Counted from the first letter of the stretch, positions 27,412 through 36,502 are shown. The stretch is DNA of 64,000 bases from G963691885 sp963691885 (GCA_963691885.1 OY829843.1:4898001-4962000); one strand, 5' to 3'. The notes: generated by a model from the sequence alone, not told the origin. A program made the numbers and translations.

Positions 27412-28268
27412 TGACCGGTCCCTTCAGAACCGGCTGCAGGTTGCGGGCCAGTTTGCACGGCGGTGGGTGCGGCGCTTCCAGACTCCCCTTGCTCTTCAGC
27501 ACTCTCCTGACGCATGTTGACCCGGGCCAATTCATCATCAACAACATCAAACCGGATGCGGATGCGACTGGTCTGGGCGGGCCGCAAACCAATAGAGATA
27601 GAACCTGGTGGCGCGCCGGTTTCAACCAACTTTCGGGCAAAAGATTCAGCCCTGGCAAAAGGCAGGAAGCTGTTTTGTGTTGTCGCGCGGTCGCCGAGCA
27701 AAGCGGTTGGGTCATCCAGATCCACCAGATCATCTTCGGTTCCGGCGGCAACATTGACGGGGGTCGCCCATGTTGCGACATCCGATAGATCCCCTGTAGG
27801 CACAAAGACCCGCATCATCACTGTGAAACCCTCTAGACGGGCTGCGAGCGCTGTCGCCGTTGCACGCAGAAGGTCATCCCTATCTGCCCGCACTGTTGCC
27901 GCACCGCCGACAAACAGATCATTCTGAGGCACTGAGAGTTGTAGGACCCGGCCCTCTGTCAGTGTTTCCACCTTTGCAATGGGCACGGCGGTCACCCAGA
28001 GGCGTTCAACATCTGCGGTGACGTCTTCCGGTTGCGGAACGGGCCCAAGGGTCGAAATCAGGATTTCCGCGACGGCAGAGGGTTCAACTTTGGTCTGGAA
28101 CGTTGCTGCGACAGAACTGATGACGGCGCGCGATTTGGTTTCCTCGAATGTCGCCAGAGCATTCAACAGAATGAAAAACGCGAGAAGCAACAGAAACAGG
28201 CTCAGGAACATCAGCGGTCCTGTTTCTCGCGGCTTCTGCCGGATGATCAGGTCATCCTGATTGGTCAT
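27408..28268 (-). CDS. Second MotB-like protein lacking the channel Asp
   Basis: A 286-residue protein with a single N-terminal TM helix (TGPLMFLSLFLLLLAFFILL) and a periplasmic OmpA-like region. By alignment around the AFFILL/TFFVML part, the channel Asp of MotB is replaced by Ser or Leu, so it should not conduct ions on its own. It overlaps the Asp-bearing MotB-like gene (ATGA). Two unequal B-type subunits in one stator, or an accessory that joins stators to the cell wall, are possible. It is the first gene of a three-gene operon. Confidence 0.78.
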   Translation of the reverse strand: MTNQDDLIIRQKPRETGPLMFLSLFLLLLAFFILLNALATFEETKSRAVISSVAATFQTKVEPSAVAEILISTLGPVPQPEDVTADVERLWVTAVPIAKVETLTEGRVLQLSVPQNDLFVGGAATVRADRDDLLRATATALAARLEGFTVMMRVFVPTGDLSDVATWATPVNVAAGTEDDLVDLDDPTALLGDRATTQNSFLPFARAESFARKLVETGAPPGSISIGLRPAQTSRIRIRFDVVDDELARVNMRQESAEEQGESGSAAPTAVQTGPQPAAGSEGTGQ

Positions 28269-28468
28269 TAATAAAAACTCTCCGACGATAACGGGTCGCT
28301 AGCGCTTAACGTCCGGTGCCAAATTCTGAGGCCAGGGAAGAATAAGCATATAACAAATTGATAACGTACACGGAGTCGCCCGTTGCGGTCTATAGTTTCG
28401 GCAGGGTTACCCATTGCCAAAAAATCGACCAACACCGAAAACCAAAACGGGGAAAATTTAGAGTGTGA

Positions 28469-28855
28469 TCAGAAAGGTCCGAGGACAGAACTCAGTTTCT
28501 GCTTCAACGTCGCCGCATTAAACGGCTTCACAATGTAGTTGCTGACACCTGCCTGTTTAGCGGCAATCACGTTTTCCGTCTTACTCTCAGCGGTAATCAT
28601 GATGAACGGCAGGCTCTCGGTCTTTTTGTCGGCACGAACTTCACGCAGCAACTGAATGCCGGTCATCGGCTCCATGTTCCAGTCTGAAATAACCAGATCA
28701 TAATCCTTGCCGCGGATCTTGGTCAGCGCTTCACTACCGTCCATTGCTTCATCGACATTGTTAAAGCCAAGCTGCTTCAACAGGTTGCGGATAATTCTAA
28801 GCATCGTCTTATAGTCATCGACGATCAGAATTTGCATGTTCATGTCCACAGCCAT
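28469..28855 (-). CDS. CheY-like single-domain response regulator
   Basis: A 128-residue receiver domain. The acidic pocket is ILIVDDYKTM, the acceptor Asp is in DLVISDWNMEPMTGIQLL, the switch Thr is in IMITAESK and the Lys is in NYIVKPFN. It resembles CheY, which binds FliM to change motor rotation. ATG 28855 has GGAG eight bases upstream. It stands alone between motor genes, about 200 bases from each neighbour. Confidence 0.93.
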   Translation of the reverse strand: MAVDMNMQILIVDDYKTMLRIIRNLLKQLGFNNVDEAMDGSEALTKIRGKDYDLVISDWNMEPMTGIQLLREVRADKKTESLPFIMITAESKTENVIAAKQAGVSNYIVKPFNAATLKQKLSSVLGPF

Positions 28856-29086
28856 TATGTCACTCCGTACAGTCGTGTTTGTTGTTTATCACTACGTTTC
28901 CCAAAGTTTCCACCCTGTCACCAGCGCCTTTGAACAAAGGCAGAGAACACTGATCACACGCGGCACGTTTGTCGATACCACAATACCCTTAATCGTTTGT
29001 TAAATACCTAATAAAGCATGGTCAATATTGAATTTTTCCAGGCACGGCCTGCGCAGGAAGAATTCAACCCGTTTTCCGAGATACAA

Positions 29087-29791
29087 TCAGTTGGGGACAA
29101 CCGGCAATTCCTCTGACTCTGCGAGCTCACGCGTCAGCAACCGGGCGCGCTCGGGATTCATTGCAGCAATGATGGGGGCAACTTTCCTTGGACTGATCCC
29201 TCGAAGCAGGCCGACGAGGGTTTCCATATCCAGATCATTGAAGATTGCCGCGGCGGATTTCGGCTTCATCGCCGAATAGATGCTGCGCAACCGCGCCTGT
29301 TCGGCCTCCTGCTCATCATCATACTGAACGACCAGTTCCTTGATCTCGTCCCGCAAACTGACCAACCGTTCCTGGGTCACGACCAATTGCTGCTCCGCTG
29401 CCCGCAACAGGGCTTCCCGTTCGGCCAACTCCCGTTCTTTACCTTCAATTTCGTCACGCCGGTCGGCCAGCTCATGCAACAATCTGAGCTCCCCAGGCGT
29501 GAGTGACGCAACGTCGGAGAAACGGTCATCTTCCTCGGTCAATTCAGCGCGGGTCATGCCGTCTGGCACTTCACCTTCCAACTCTTCAAAACCATCATCG
29601 GCGAATGCATTATCAATGTCGGCATCTTGCGCAACTGCGGGGGCGGTCAACGTGTTGCGTATTTCAACTGTCTGACCTGATGCGCCCTGGTCATCATTCA
29701 TCAGGGTGTTCCAGATATTGCCGACCCGCACGGTCAGCATCAGCGCCGCCGTGAAAATCAATATCGGGAAGAGTCGCACACCAAATCTCAT
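29087..29791 (-). CDS. motE: MotE-like motility chaperone
   Basis: A 234-residue protein: one N-terminal TM or signal anchor, an acidic stretch, a long coiled coil (residues about 105-165) and a C-terminal MgtE-N/FliG-like helical part (YSAMKPKSAAAIFNDLDMET, PIIAAMNPERA). In Sinorhizobium MotE is a periplasmic chaperone of MotC. It overlaps the DUF6468 gene by one base (TAATG) and is the last gene of the fliL-fliM group. Confidence 0.82.
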   Translation of the reverse strand: MRFGVRLFPILIFTAALMLTVRVGNIWNTLMNDDQGASGQTVEIRNTLTAPAVAQDADIDNAFADDGFEELEGEVPDGMTRAELTEEDDRFSDVASLTPGELRLLHELADRRDEIEGKERELAEREALLRAAEQQLVVTQERLVSLRDEIKELVVQYDDEQEAEQARLRSIYSAMKPKSAAAIFNDLDMETLVGLLRGISPRKVAPIIAAMNPERARLLTRELAESEELPVVPN

Positions 29792-30453
29792 TACCGCATT
29801 CCCTGAAGCGCTTTAAGCAGCGCTGTTTTAGTCTTCTTTCCGGATTTTGGCTTCGAACCAGCCACTTGGCCCTCTGCGGTACCATCGCCAGTCGTTGCCA
29901 AGGCTGAACCGGCCGCGCGTACCACCGACTTTTCAGATGAGGTCACGGCGGGCCTGTCCTCTGCAGCGGCGGACAAGGACTTGGACGGTGCATCCGCCAA
30001 GTCCCGCGCATGTTGCATTAGACTATCGAGTTCGGGGTCCGCTATTGCGGTTTGAGGGCGAGGTGCGACAGCGCCGCCACTTGGTTGGGTCGGCGCAGAA
30101 TTCCCGGCGCCGGCATCATTCCGATTTCGACTGATCCCTCCCTCAAGACTGTCCGCGACGCGGGAGCCACGATCGATCATGAAATTCAGGTCTTCACGAA
30201 GTATCTCGGCTTTCTTAACCAACTCGTTAAGGTTTCCCGCATTTTGCGTCGCCGCTTCTTTGACCTTGTCTATCGCACCCTCGGCGACTTCGGTCGCGCC
30301 CACAAAGCCTGCCAGAAGCTGCTCGAGCTCTTCTTTGCTCTTTTGCAGCGCGGTCAAATGGCGGTTCAGACGAACAGCGTAGAAGATAACCGCCACCAAT
30401 AGCGCCACACCGGCCAGATCAATCACGAGGGAGAGTTCTGGGAATCCCATCAT
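29791..30453 (-). CDS. DUF6468 protein, flagellar operon
   Basis: A 220-residue protein. One N-terminal TM helix (LVIDLAGVALLVAVIFYAVR) is followed by a cytoplasmic coiled coil (HLTALQKSKEELEQLLAGFV) and a low-complexity tail with a basic end. The family is found between fliM and motE in alphaproteobacteria; its role is not established. It overlaps fliM by four bases. Confidence 0.82.
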   Translation of the reverse strand: MMGFPELSLVIDLAGVALLVAVIFYAVRLNRHLTALQKSKEELEQLLAGFVGATEVAEGAIDKVKEAATQNAGNLNELVKKAEILREDLNFMIDRGSRVADSLEGGISRNRNDAGAGNSAPTQPSGGAVAPRPQTAIADPELDSLMQHARDLADAPSKSLSAAAEDRPAVTSSEKSVVRAAGSALATTGDGTAEGQVAGSKPKSGKKTKTALLKALQGMR

Positions 30454-31535
30454 TCACCCTCCAGCTTGTTCTCGATCTTGACAGCGATATTGCCGCCCTT
30501 CTGGCCCATCTTACCAGAGAACATGGGGACATTCCCGCATCGCAAAAGAACAGGAGAGCGCGCCGTCGCAGAGAGCGGCAGGAATGTGCCCTTTTCCCAG
30601 TCCAGAACATCACCCAAAGTGCCCGTCATCTCATCCAGCACAACTTCAATCGGTACGTCGGTAAACCAGAGCTCGGTCGCCAGATGGTTTTCCCAGATGC
30701 TGTCCCGGCCAAACTTCTCCCCCATAAACATCTGCAGCAGCAATTCGCGCACAGGTTCCAGGGTTGCATAGGGCAAGAGCAGTTCGAGGCGGCCACCGCG
30801 ATCTTCCATATCGATGCGCAACCGCGCCAGAATGGCCGCATTCGCCGGTCGCGCGATCGTTGCAAAACGCGGGTTAGTCTCCAGCCGGTCAAACCGCATT
30901 GTAACCGATGAAAGCGGATCAAACGCTGCTGACAAATCCGCCAGGACGACGCTCAGCATGCGTTCCACAAGATTGCGTTCGATGGTCGTGTAAGGACGCC
31001 CCTCAATCCGCATGGCCGCTGTGCCGCGCCTGCCGCCGAGAAGCACATCCACAATCGAATAGATCAACGAGCTATCAACAGTGATCAGGCCGTAATTGTC
31101 CCATTCTTCCGCTTTGAACACGGTCAGCATAGCTGGCAACGGGATCGAGTTCAGATAATCGCCAAAACGGATCGAGGTGATGTTGTCGAGGCTGACCTCC
31201 ACGTTATCAGACGTGAAGTTACGGAGACTGGTGGACATCATTCGCACCAAGCGGTCATAGACGATCTCGAGCATCGGAAGACGCTCATAAGAGACCATGC
31301 CACTGTCGATAATCGCTTCAATGCCGGATTGCGACCCTGCACCATCGGACTCCTGAAAACCCAGCAGACTATCGATTTCGTCCTGATTCAGGACACGGGC
31401 TGTTGCCCCGCCGCCGGCATCGTCATCGGCCATCGCCGCCCATTCTTCGGCCAGCTCATCGGACTCAGCATCACCACCATCTGTCTCGCCCGCCATTTCT
31501 TCCATCTGGCGGGTGATTTCGTCTTCATCACTCAT
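30450..31535 (-). CDS. fliM: Flagellar motor switch protein FliM
   Basis: A 361-residue C-ring protein that binds CheY-P and takes part in switching. The middle domain begins at IEAIIDSGMVSYERLPMLEI and the C-terminal surface-presentation domain has VPIEVVLDEMTGTLGDVLDW. The CheY-binding/EIDSLL motif (LNQDEIDSLLGF) is at about residue 50 instead of the N-terminus, after an acidic extension. That extension is also seen in related alphaproteobacteria. Downstream genes overlap. Confidence 0.96.
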   Translation of the reverse strand: MSDEDEITRQMEEMAGETDGGDAESDELAEEWAAMADDDAGGGATARVLNQDEIDSLLGFQESDGAGSQSGIEAIIDSGMVSYERLPMLEIVYDRLVRMMSTSLRNFTSDNVEVSLDNITSIRFGDYLNSIPLPAMLTVFKAEEWDNYGLITVDSSLIYSIVDVLLGGRRGTAAMRIEGRPYTTIERNLVERMLSVVLADLSAAFDPLSSVTMRFDRLETNPRFATIARPANAAILARLRIDMEDRGGRLELLLPYATLEPVRELLLQMFMGEKFGRDSIWENHLATELWFTDVPIEVVLDEMTGTLGDVLDWEKGTFLPLSATARSPVLLRCGNVPMFSGKMGQKGGNIAVKIENKLEGE

Positions 31536-31608
31536 GGTCGTTGCCGCTCAAATTCATATCGCCTTTGATCTTTTCAATCTTCGGATCGACAAATGGATCT
31601 TTCATCCT

Positions 31609-32145
31609 CTACTGGATTAGCAAATCGCCAATCAGCACATCTTTAACCTTCACCGGGTGCGCTGCCTGATTGACCCTGGCCAGCATCTCCTCTTTCACCC
31701 GGTATAAGCCCTGACTGCCTTCCAGCTCTTCAACCCGTAGCTCGCGAAGAAAGACCTGAAAGTTATCCACGATTTTAGGCATAAAGGCCTCAATAGAGGC
31801 CTGATCGGCTGCCTCATTCAGCTCCAGATTGATCCGAAGCTTCAAAATCTTCTGCTTCCGCCCGGCAGACCTCAAAGATACCAGCATCTCTGGCACTTCC
31901 AGATAATGTCCAGGCTCCAACACAGCTTCGACAGGGGCTTCACCCTCTGCCATTTCGCCTTCCTCGCCTTCTGCCTGCTCCACGCCCAGCAAGGGATCCA
32001 AAAGGCCACTGAAATACACGCCTGCACCGGCACCAGCCAGGATCAGGATCGGCAAAACGATGAAAAGGATCAGCTTCTTACCGCCGACCTTTTTTTTGCC
32101 GCCTTCGCCCTCTTCCCCGCCTTCTTCTACTGCTTCTTCAGCCAT
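31609..32145 (-). CDS. fliL: Flagellar basal body-associated protein FliL
   Basis: A 178-residue protein with an acidic N-terminus, one TM helix (LILFIVLPILILAGAGAGVY) and a periplasmic stomatin-like FliL domain (KLRINLELNEAADQASIEAF). FliL sits near stators and supports torque. It is the first gene of the fliL-fliM-DUF6468-motE group. Confidence 0.93.
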   Translation of the reverse strand: MAEEAVEEGGEEGEGGKKKVGGKKLILFIVLPILILAGAGAGVYFSGLLDPLLGVEQAEGEEGEMAEGEAPVEAVLEPGHYLEVPEMLVSLRSAGRKQKILKLRINLELNEAADQASIEAFMPKIVDNFQVFLRELRVEELEGSQGLYRVKEEMLARVNQAAHPVKVKDVLIGDLLIQ

Positions 32146-32533
32146 GCACCTTGTCCAATACCACCGGGCAATTCCACCGGAGTGTTAAAAATTCCACGTC
32201 ATCTATAATTTTAGCATCAACTGTTAAAGACTTCCTAAAACAAAACCTCACTCAGTTTCAAACACCAAGTTAACGGTAAATACAGGATAAACTGATTGAT
32301 AACACTAATTTATAATTGAAAAAACTACAAATGAAACCGACCCGCGTTTGTTTGCCCTCAAAGAAGAGACGAAGTAATCCCGCAAACAAAAATGCGAACG
32401 CGGCGGGTTTTACCGGGCATCACGGAAAATCCTGCCCCGCGCCCGCGTATTTTGCCGATCAGTTTCCGAGCACAATATGCCGATCTCATAGACTGATGCG
32501 GCTTACCTATTGAAAAATATATATTTTCTTTTC
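32146..32533. other. AT-rich intergenic region between fliL and flgF
   Basis: About 390 bases between the divergent fliL and flgF genes with no convincing gene. The left half is AT-rich and must hold the fliL promoter, which I could not define. A TTAA-N7-CTAA sequence at 32224-32238 resembles a CtrA site but is not convincing by itself. The flgF sigma-54 promoter follows. Confidence 0.5.
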
Positions 32534-32549
32534 TGGCACGCCAATTGCG
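32534..32549 (+). promoter_or_regulatory. Sigma-54 promoter of the flgFGAH operon
   Basis: TGGCACGCCAATTGCG has the exact GG-N10-GC spacing. Transcription should start near 32560, giving a leader of about 105 bases before flgF. Confidence 0.85.
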
Positions 32550-32664
32550 CTCTCTAGCACCGAGAGAGAAGCCCGTTTATGAAGCGGCACATCGGCATCG
32601 GCCATTAGGCCACGTCGATTGTTATTTGAGAGAATTTTCGACCCCAGGGTCGAGGAGAGAGCAA

Positions 32665-33387
32665 ATGGAAAATTCGCTATACATAGCGCTGTCGCGCCGT
32701 CGCGCCCTGGAACGCCAGATGGATGTCGTCGCCAACAACCTGGCGAATATGAACACCCCCTCCTATAAGGCGGAACGAATGGTTTTCCAGGAGTACTTGG
32801 TTCCGACCAAGGCGAGGGCGCCGGGCCTCTCTTATGTTCAGGATATCGGTCAATACCGCGTTCTTGACGACGGACCGATGCGCCAGACCGGAAATCAATT
32901 GGATGTGGCGATCAGCGGTGATGGATATTTCGTTGTCGATACCCCCCTGGGTGAACGGTATTCCCGCCATGGTCGGTTTCAGCTTGATACCAACGGCAAT
33001 CTGACAAACAGCAGCGGCAATCCCATTCTGGGCGCGGGTGGCCCGATCAACATACCGCCTGGTGAGAGCCAGATCTCAATCTCCGGTGACGGGGTCGTTT
33101 CCGGCGAGAACGGCGAACTTGGAACCCTCCGCATTGTGACTTTCGACGACCTGACAGGTTTGCGCAAAGCAGCAGACGGTCTCTACACAGCGACAGAGGA
33201 TCCGCAAGATGTGGAGAGCCCTCAACTGGTGCAAGGCAGTCTTGAAGGATCCAATGTTCAGGCGGTTCTGGAACTGACCAACATGATCGAGATACAGCGA
33301 CGCCATGCCAGTCTCAAACGGTTCATCGACCAGGAAGACCGGCGGCAACGCGACATGATCGACAAACTGTCCAGGGTAAGCGCGTAA
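32665..33387 (+). CDS. flgF: Flagellar rod protein FlgF
   Basis: A 240-residue rod protein. It has the rod motif MDVVANNLANMNTPSYKAER and the C-terminal LTNMIEIQRRHASLKRFIDQ. ATG 32665 follows the ribosome site GAGGAGAG. The in-frame extension upstream is leader RNA. The site lies right after a hairpin (32638-32653). It is the first gene of the operon flgF-flgG-flgA-flgH. Confidence 0.95.
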   Translation: MENSLYIALSRRRALERQMDVVANNLANMNTPSYKAERMVFQEYLVPTKARAPGLSYVQDIGQYRVLDDGPMRQTGNQLDVAISGDGYFVVDTPLGERYSRHGRFQLDTNGNLTNSSGNPILGAGGPINIPPGESQISISGDGVVSGENGELGTLRIVTFDDLTGLRKAADGLYTATEDPQDVESPQLVQGSLEGSNVQAVLELTNMIEIQRRHASLKRFIDQEDRRQRDMIDKLSRVSA

Positions 33388-33489
33388 CCCCGGCGGATTA
33401 GAGTTTTAGCGCCTTTGCAGCGCGTGTTTTTGGCGCCACGGCGCGAAGGTCCGGTTCCAATGTTCCGGGTCGATAAAAGGAGAGTTCAG

Positions 33490-34275
33490 ATGCGTTCATT
33501 ATCAATCGGTGCGACGGGAATGCTGGCCCAGCAGCTTAATGTTGAGGTGATCTCCCACAACATCGCGAACATGAACACAACAGCGTTTCAGCGGCGACGC
33601 GCCGAATTTCAGGATCTGCTCTACCAGAATTTCCGGCGGGTTGGGTCCTCTTCCTCGGATGCAGGCACGATTGTCCCGGCTGGTGTGCAGGTTGGATTGG
33701 GTGTCAGAACAGCTGCTGTTTATCGCATCACTGAACAGGGCAACCTGACACTCACCGAAAACCCGCTGGACGTAGCGATCAACGGAAACGGATACTTCCA
33801 GATTACGCTGCCAAATGGGGAAACATCCTACACAAGGGCAGGTTCACTTCAGTTGAATGCAAATGGAGAAATTGTAACGGTGGATGGCTTCACCGTGCAG
33901 CCTGGCTTGAGCGTTCCACAAAACGCCATCGACATCACAATCAACGCCAGTGGCGAAGTTCTGGCCAGTATCGACGGTCAGACAGCGCCCTCCAATATCG
34001 GCCAGTTCACACTCGCCAACTTCCCAAACGAGGCCGGCCTGATCGCGATTGGGGACAACCTGTTTCTGGAAACACCGGCATCTGGCGCGCCAGTGACAGG
34101 AGTCCCCGGGTCGACCGGATTTGGTTCTCTACAGCAAGGTTTCCTGGAGACATCTAACGTCAATGTCGTTGAGGAGATCACCAATCTGATCTCGGCCCAG
34201 CGTGCCTATGAAATGAACTCCAAAGTCATCGAGACCTCGGACCAGATGCTGCAGACAGCATCCAACATCCGATAA
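33490..34275 (+). CDS. flgG: Flagellar distal rod protein FlgG
   Basis: A 261-residue distal rod protein, the usual length. It starts MRSLSIGATGMLAQQLNVEV, with the rod motif ISHNIANMNTTAFQRRRAEF. The C-terminus is EEITNLISAQRAYEMNSKVI. ATG 33490 has AAAGGAGAG six bases upstream. Confidence 0.97.
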   Translation: MRSLSIGATGMLAQQLNVEVISHNIANMNTTAFQRRRAEFQDLLYQNFRRVGSSSSDAGTIVPAGVQVGLGVRTAAVYRITEQGNLTLTENPLDVAINGNGYFQITLPNGETSYTRAGSLQLNANGEIVTVDGFTVQPGLSVPQNAIDITINASGEVLASIDGQTAPSNIGQFTLANFPNEAGLIAIGDNLFLETPASGAPVTGVPGSTGFGSLQQGFLETSNVNVVEEITNLISAQRAYEMNSKVIETSDQMLQTASNIR

Positions 34276-34310
34276 TTCAACGCGGTTCTGACCTTGAAGG
34301 TTTTCTGACC

Positions 34311-35390
34311 ATGATCGTAAAACGCACCAGATCCGAACAACGGCAAAACGCCAGCGGCCTTCTTCGACGCTTGAAGAAATTTGCCGGACCCAAATGGACG
34401 GCAGCGCTTTTGACATCAGCATTCCTGGCCACTGCCAGCATACCGGCATCCGCGTCTTCATCAAAAAATGGCGCGAGCGAACCGGTCGCGCTGAACTCTG
34501 AAATTACCGTGCAGGGTGATGCCGTACGGCTTGGTGATGTATTCCAGAACGCCGGCCAATACAGTGACAGGCAAATTACCCGTGCCCCATCGCCCGGCAG
34601 CAGTTTGACGCTGGAAGCACGATGGCTGGGCAAAGTTGCACGGGCCTTCAAACTGGACTGGCGCCCGACATCGAGCTTCGATTCCGCGTTAGTAACCCGG
34701 GTCAGTCAGGCCATTGACGCCAACACCATCCAGACCGAAATCAATCACGCGGTTCTGTCCCGCCTGGCCCGCAGTGGAACCAACAGGCCTGGCGTTGAGG
34801 AACTGATCGAGATTGAACTGGACAACCGGTTGTTGACGTTGCATGTGCCGACGGATCGCCCCGCCAGTCTCGCCCTGCAGCAACTGGAAATTGATCCCAG
34901 AACGGATCGGTTCACAGCCCTTGTCGTTGCCCCGAAAGAGCCGCCCTATGCAACGAGGTTGGCGGTATCTGGCCAAATTCACAGGATGATTGAAGTCCCT
35001 ACCCCGGTGCGTCGGATCATGCGTGGCGACATCATCTCGGGCAGAGACATCCAGATGATACGGGTCAGACACAACCGGATTGGGGGCAACGTCCTGATGG
35101 ATCCGGCTGATATCATTGGCCAAAGCGCCAAGCAGACCCTGTCACAAGGTCGGATGATTGGGGCCAGTGCCCTGCAGCCACCGGTTCTGGTGAAGAAGAA
35201 AAGCCTGCTGACAGTCAGCCTGGTTTCTGGTGCCTTGCAGCTGACAGCGCGGGCCAAGGCTATGGAAGACGGATCAGAAGGCGATGTGATCCGCGTCATG
35301 AATTTACAAAGCGAACGAATTTTTGAAGCACAGGTGACAGGGCTGGGTACGGCCATTGTCGCATCCCCCTCACAGATTGCACTGCGTTGA
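34311..35390 (+). CDS. flgA: P-ring assembly chaperone FlgA
   Basis: A 359-residue periplasmic protein with a signal peptide (positively charged start, hydrophobic LLTSAFLATASIPASAS). The C-terminal half is a SAF domain (VPTPVRRIMRGDIISGRDIQ; GQSAKQTLSQGRMIGASALQ). FlgA assists FlgI assembly. It lies between flgG and flgH. Confidence 0.93.
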   Translation: MIVKRTRSEQRQNASGLLRRLKKFAGPKWTAALLTSAFLATASIPASASSSKNGASEPVALNSEITVQGDAVRLGDVFQNAGQYSDRQITRAPSPGSSLTLEARWLGKVARAFKLDWRPTSSFDSALVTRVSQAIDANTIQTEINHAVLSRLARSGTNRPGVEELIEIELDNRLLTLHVPTDRPASLALQQLEIDPRTDRFTALVVAPKEPPYATRLAVSGQIHRMIEVPTPVRRIMRGDIISGRDIQMIRVRHNRIGGNVLMDPADIIGQSAKQTLSQGRMIGASALQPPVLVKKKSLLTVSLVSGALQLTARAKAMEDGSEGDVIRVMNLQSERIFEAQVTGLGTAIVASPSQIALR

Positions 35391-35444
35391 GGCCTCGATG
35401 ACACCTGTACACGAATTTCGCGCTTCGTTTTTGGGAGATGAGAA

Positions 35445-36221
35445 ATGAAAAGAAAATCGACCCTTCACAGACGAAGTCCAAACGTAAAAACCTTCGCAGC
35501 CTTGCTGTTGGCCGGGACAATTCTGACCGGGTGCAACGCGCTCAGCCGTTTATCCGAGGTTGGCGAGCCACCCCCCTTGTCGGAGGTCAAGAACCCGACC
35601 CACGACCCGAGTTATAAACCGGTCAGCATGCCCATGCCTGAACCCCAGGTCGCGCGACTGCAACCCAATTCACTGTGGCGTCCAGGCTCTCGCGCGTTCT
35701 TCAAGGATCTAAGGGCCAATGACATAGGCGACATCATCACGGTGGTTATTGCCATCGACGATGAGGCGGAGTTGAACAATTCCACCACGCGAACACGAAC
35801 CAATGTCGAAAACCTCGATATCGATTCCCTGCTTGGCTATGAAGGTGCACTGAATACGATCCTGCCCGAGGCCGTGAACCCGGCTGATATTCTGGCCACC
35901 GACAGCAATACGTCGAACCAGGGAACTGGCGCGATTGATCGCGAAGAAGAGATCAACTTACAGATTGCGGCCGTCGTGACCCAGGTTCTGCCCAACGGGA
36001 ATCTCGTAATCCACGGACGTCAGGAAACACGCGTCAATTACGAGACACGCGAATTGCAGATCGCGGGCGTCATCCGCCCGCAAGATATCAACCGCGAGAA
36101 TGTCATTTCATACGAGAAAATCGCTGAAGCCCGCCTCGCCTATGGCGGACGCGGCCATATCACAGATTTCCAGCAGCCGAGATACGGCTCACAGATCATC
36201 GACATCATCATGCCGTTCTAG
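35445..36221 (+). CDS. flgH: Flagellar L-ring protein FlgH
   Basis: A 258-residue outer-membrane lipoprotein that forms the L-ring. The lipobox is LTGC (LLAGTILTGCNALS). The FlgH core appears as SLWRPGSRAFFKDLRANDIG and LVIHGRQETRVNYETRELQ. It is the last gene of the operon. A strong terminator follows about 215 bases later. Confidence 0.95.
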   Translation: MKRKSTLHRRSPNVKTFAALLLAGTILTGCNALSRLSEVGEPPPLSEVKNPTHDPSYKPVSMPMPEPQVARLQPNSLWRPGSRAFFKDLRANDIGDIITVVIAIDDEAELNNSTTRTRTNVENLDIDSLLGYEGALNTILPEAVNPADILATDSNTSNQGTGAIDREEEINLQIAAVVTQVLPNGNLVIHGRQETRVNYETRELQIAGVIRPQDINRENVISYEKIAEARLAYGGRGHITDFQQPRYGSQIIDIIMPF

Positions 36222-36470
36222 AAACTGAAAGGATCGGGAAAGAACCGAAAGGGCCGAACACGAAAAGATTTTAGAAATAACACAACCGCTGAGACGAGAT
36301 GGACAGGCTTTGCCGACGAAAAGAGCGAAGCGAACGGGGTTCAGAGAGCGGCGGTTGTGATGATCACAGGGTTTGGATTTACGCCCGCACTCTCCTCTCT
36401 CTCTCGTCTCTCCTCGCAGGCGTGGATCCAATTCAGACACCCCCCGGTCGCTCCGGGGGGTGTCTTTCTT
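36222..36470 (+). ncRNA. Possible small RNA or flgH 3' UTR with anti-Shine-Dalgarno tract
   Basis: No gene is seen between flgH and the terminator. The interval has a 9-base inverted repeat (CACAACCGC 36281-36289, GCGGTTGTG 36351-36359), a palindrome TGTGATGATCACA, and a pyrimidine tract (36390-36416) just before a strong terminator. The tract contains CTCTCCTCTC, a perfect complement of the flgB ribosome site GAGAGGAGAG, and TCTCTCCTCG, a perfect complement of CGAGGAGAGA before flgF. No promoter of its own was found, so it may be cut from the flgH mRNA. Confidence 0.3.
36436..36470 (+). terminator. Strong terminator of the flgFGAH operon
   Basis: A perfect 12-bp stem, GACACCCCCCGG with CCGGGGGGTGTC, with a five-base loop, followed by TTTCTTTG. 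Confidence 0.93.
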
Positions 36471-36502
36471 TGAAAATCAAGAGGGGCGACAGGCAGATCA
36501 GA

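Noticed and set aside
26689..28268. A motA gene with the MotB-like genes
   Set aside because: No protein with four TM helices and a MotA cytoplasmic loop is found near or elsewhere in the window.
32224..32238. CtrA-like site TTAA-N7-CTAA before fliL
   Set aside because: One base differs from the consensus, the region is AT-rich, and such sites arise by chance. It is kept only as a note.
32316..32513. Small open frame between fliL and flgF
   Set aside because: No ribosome site, no homology, and its end is just before the sigma-54 promoter.
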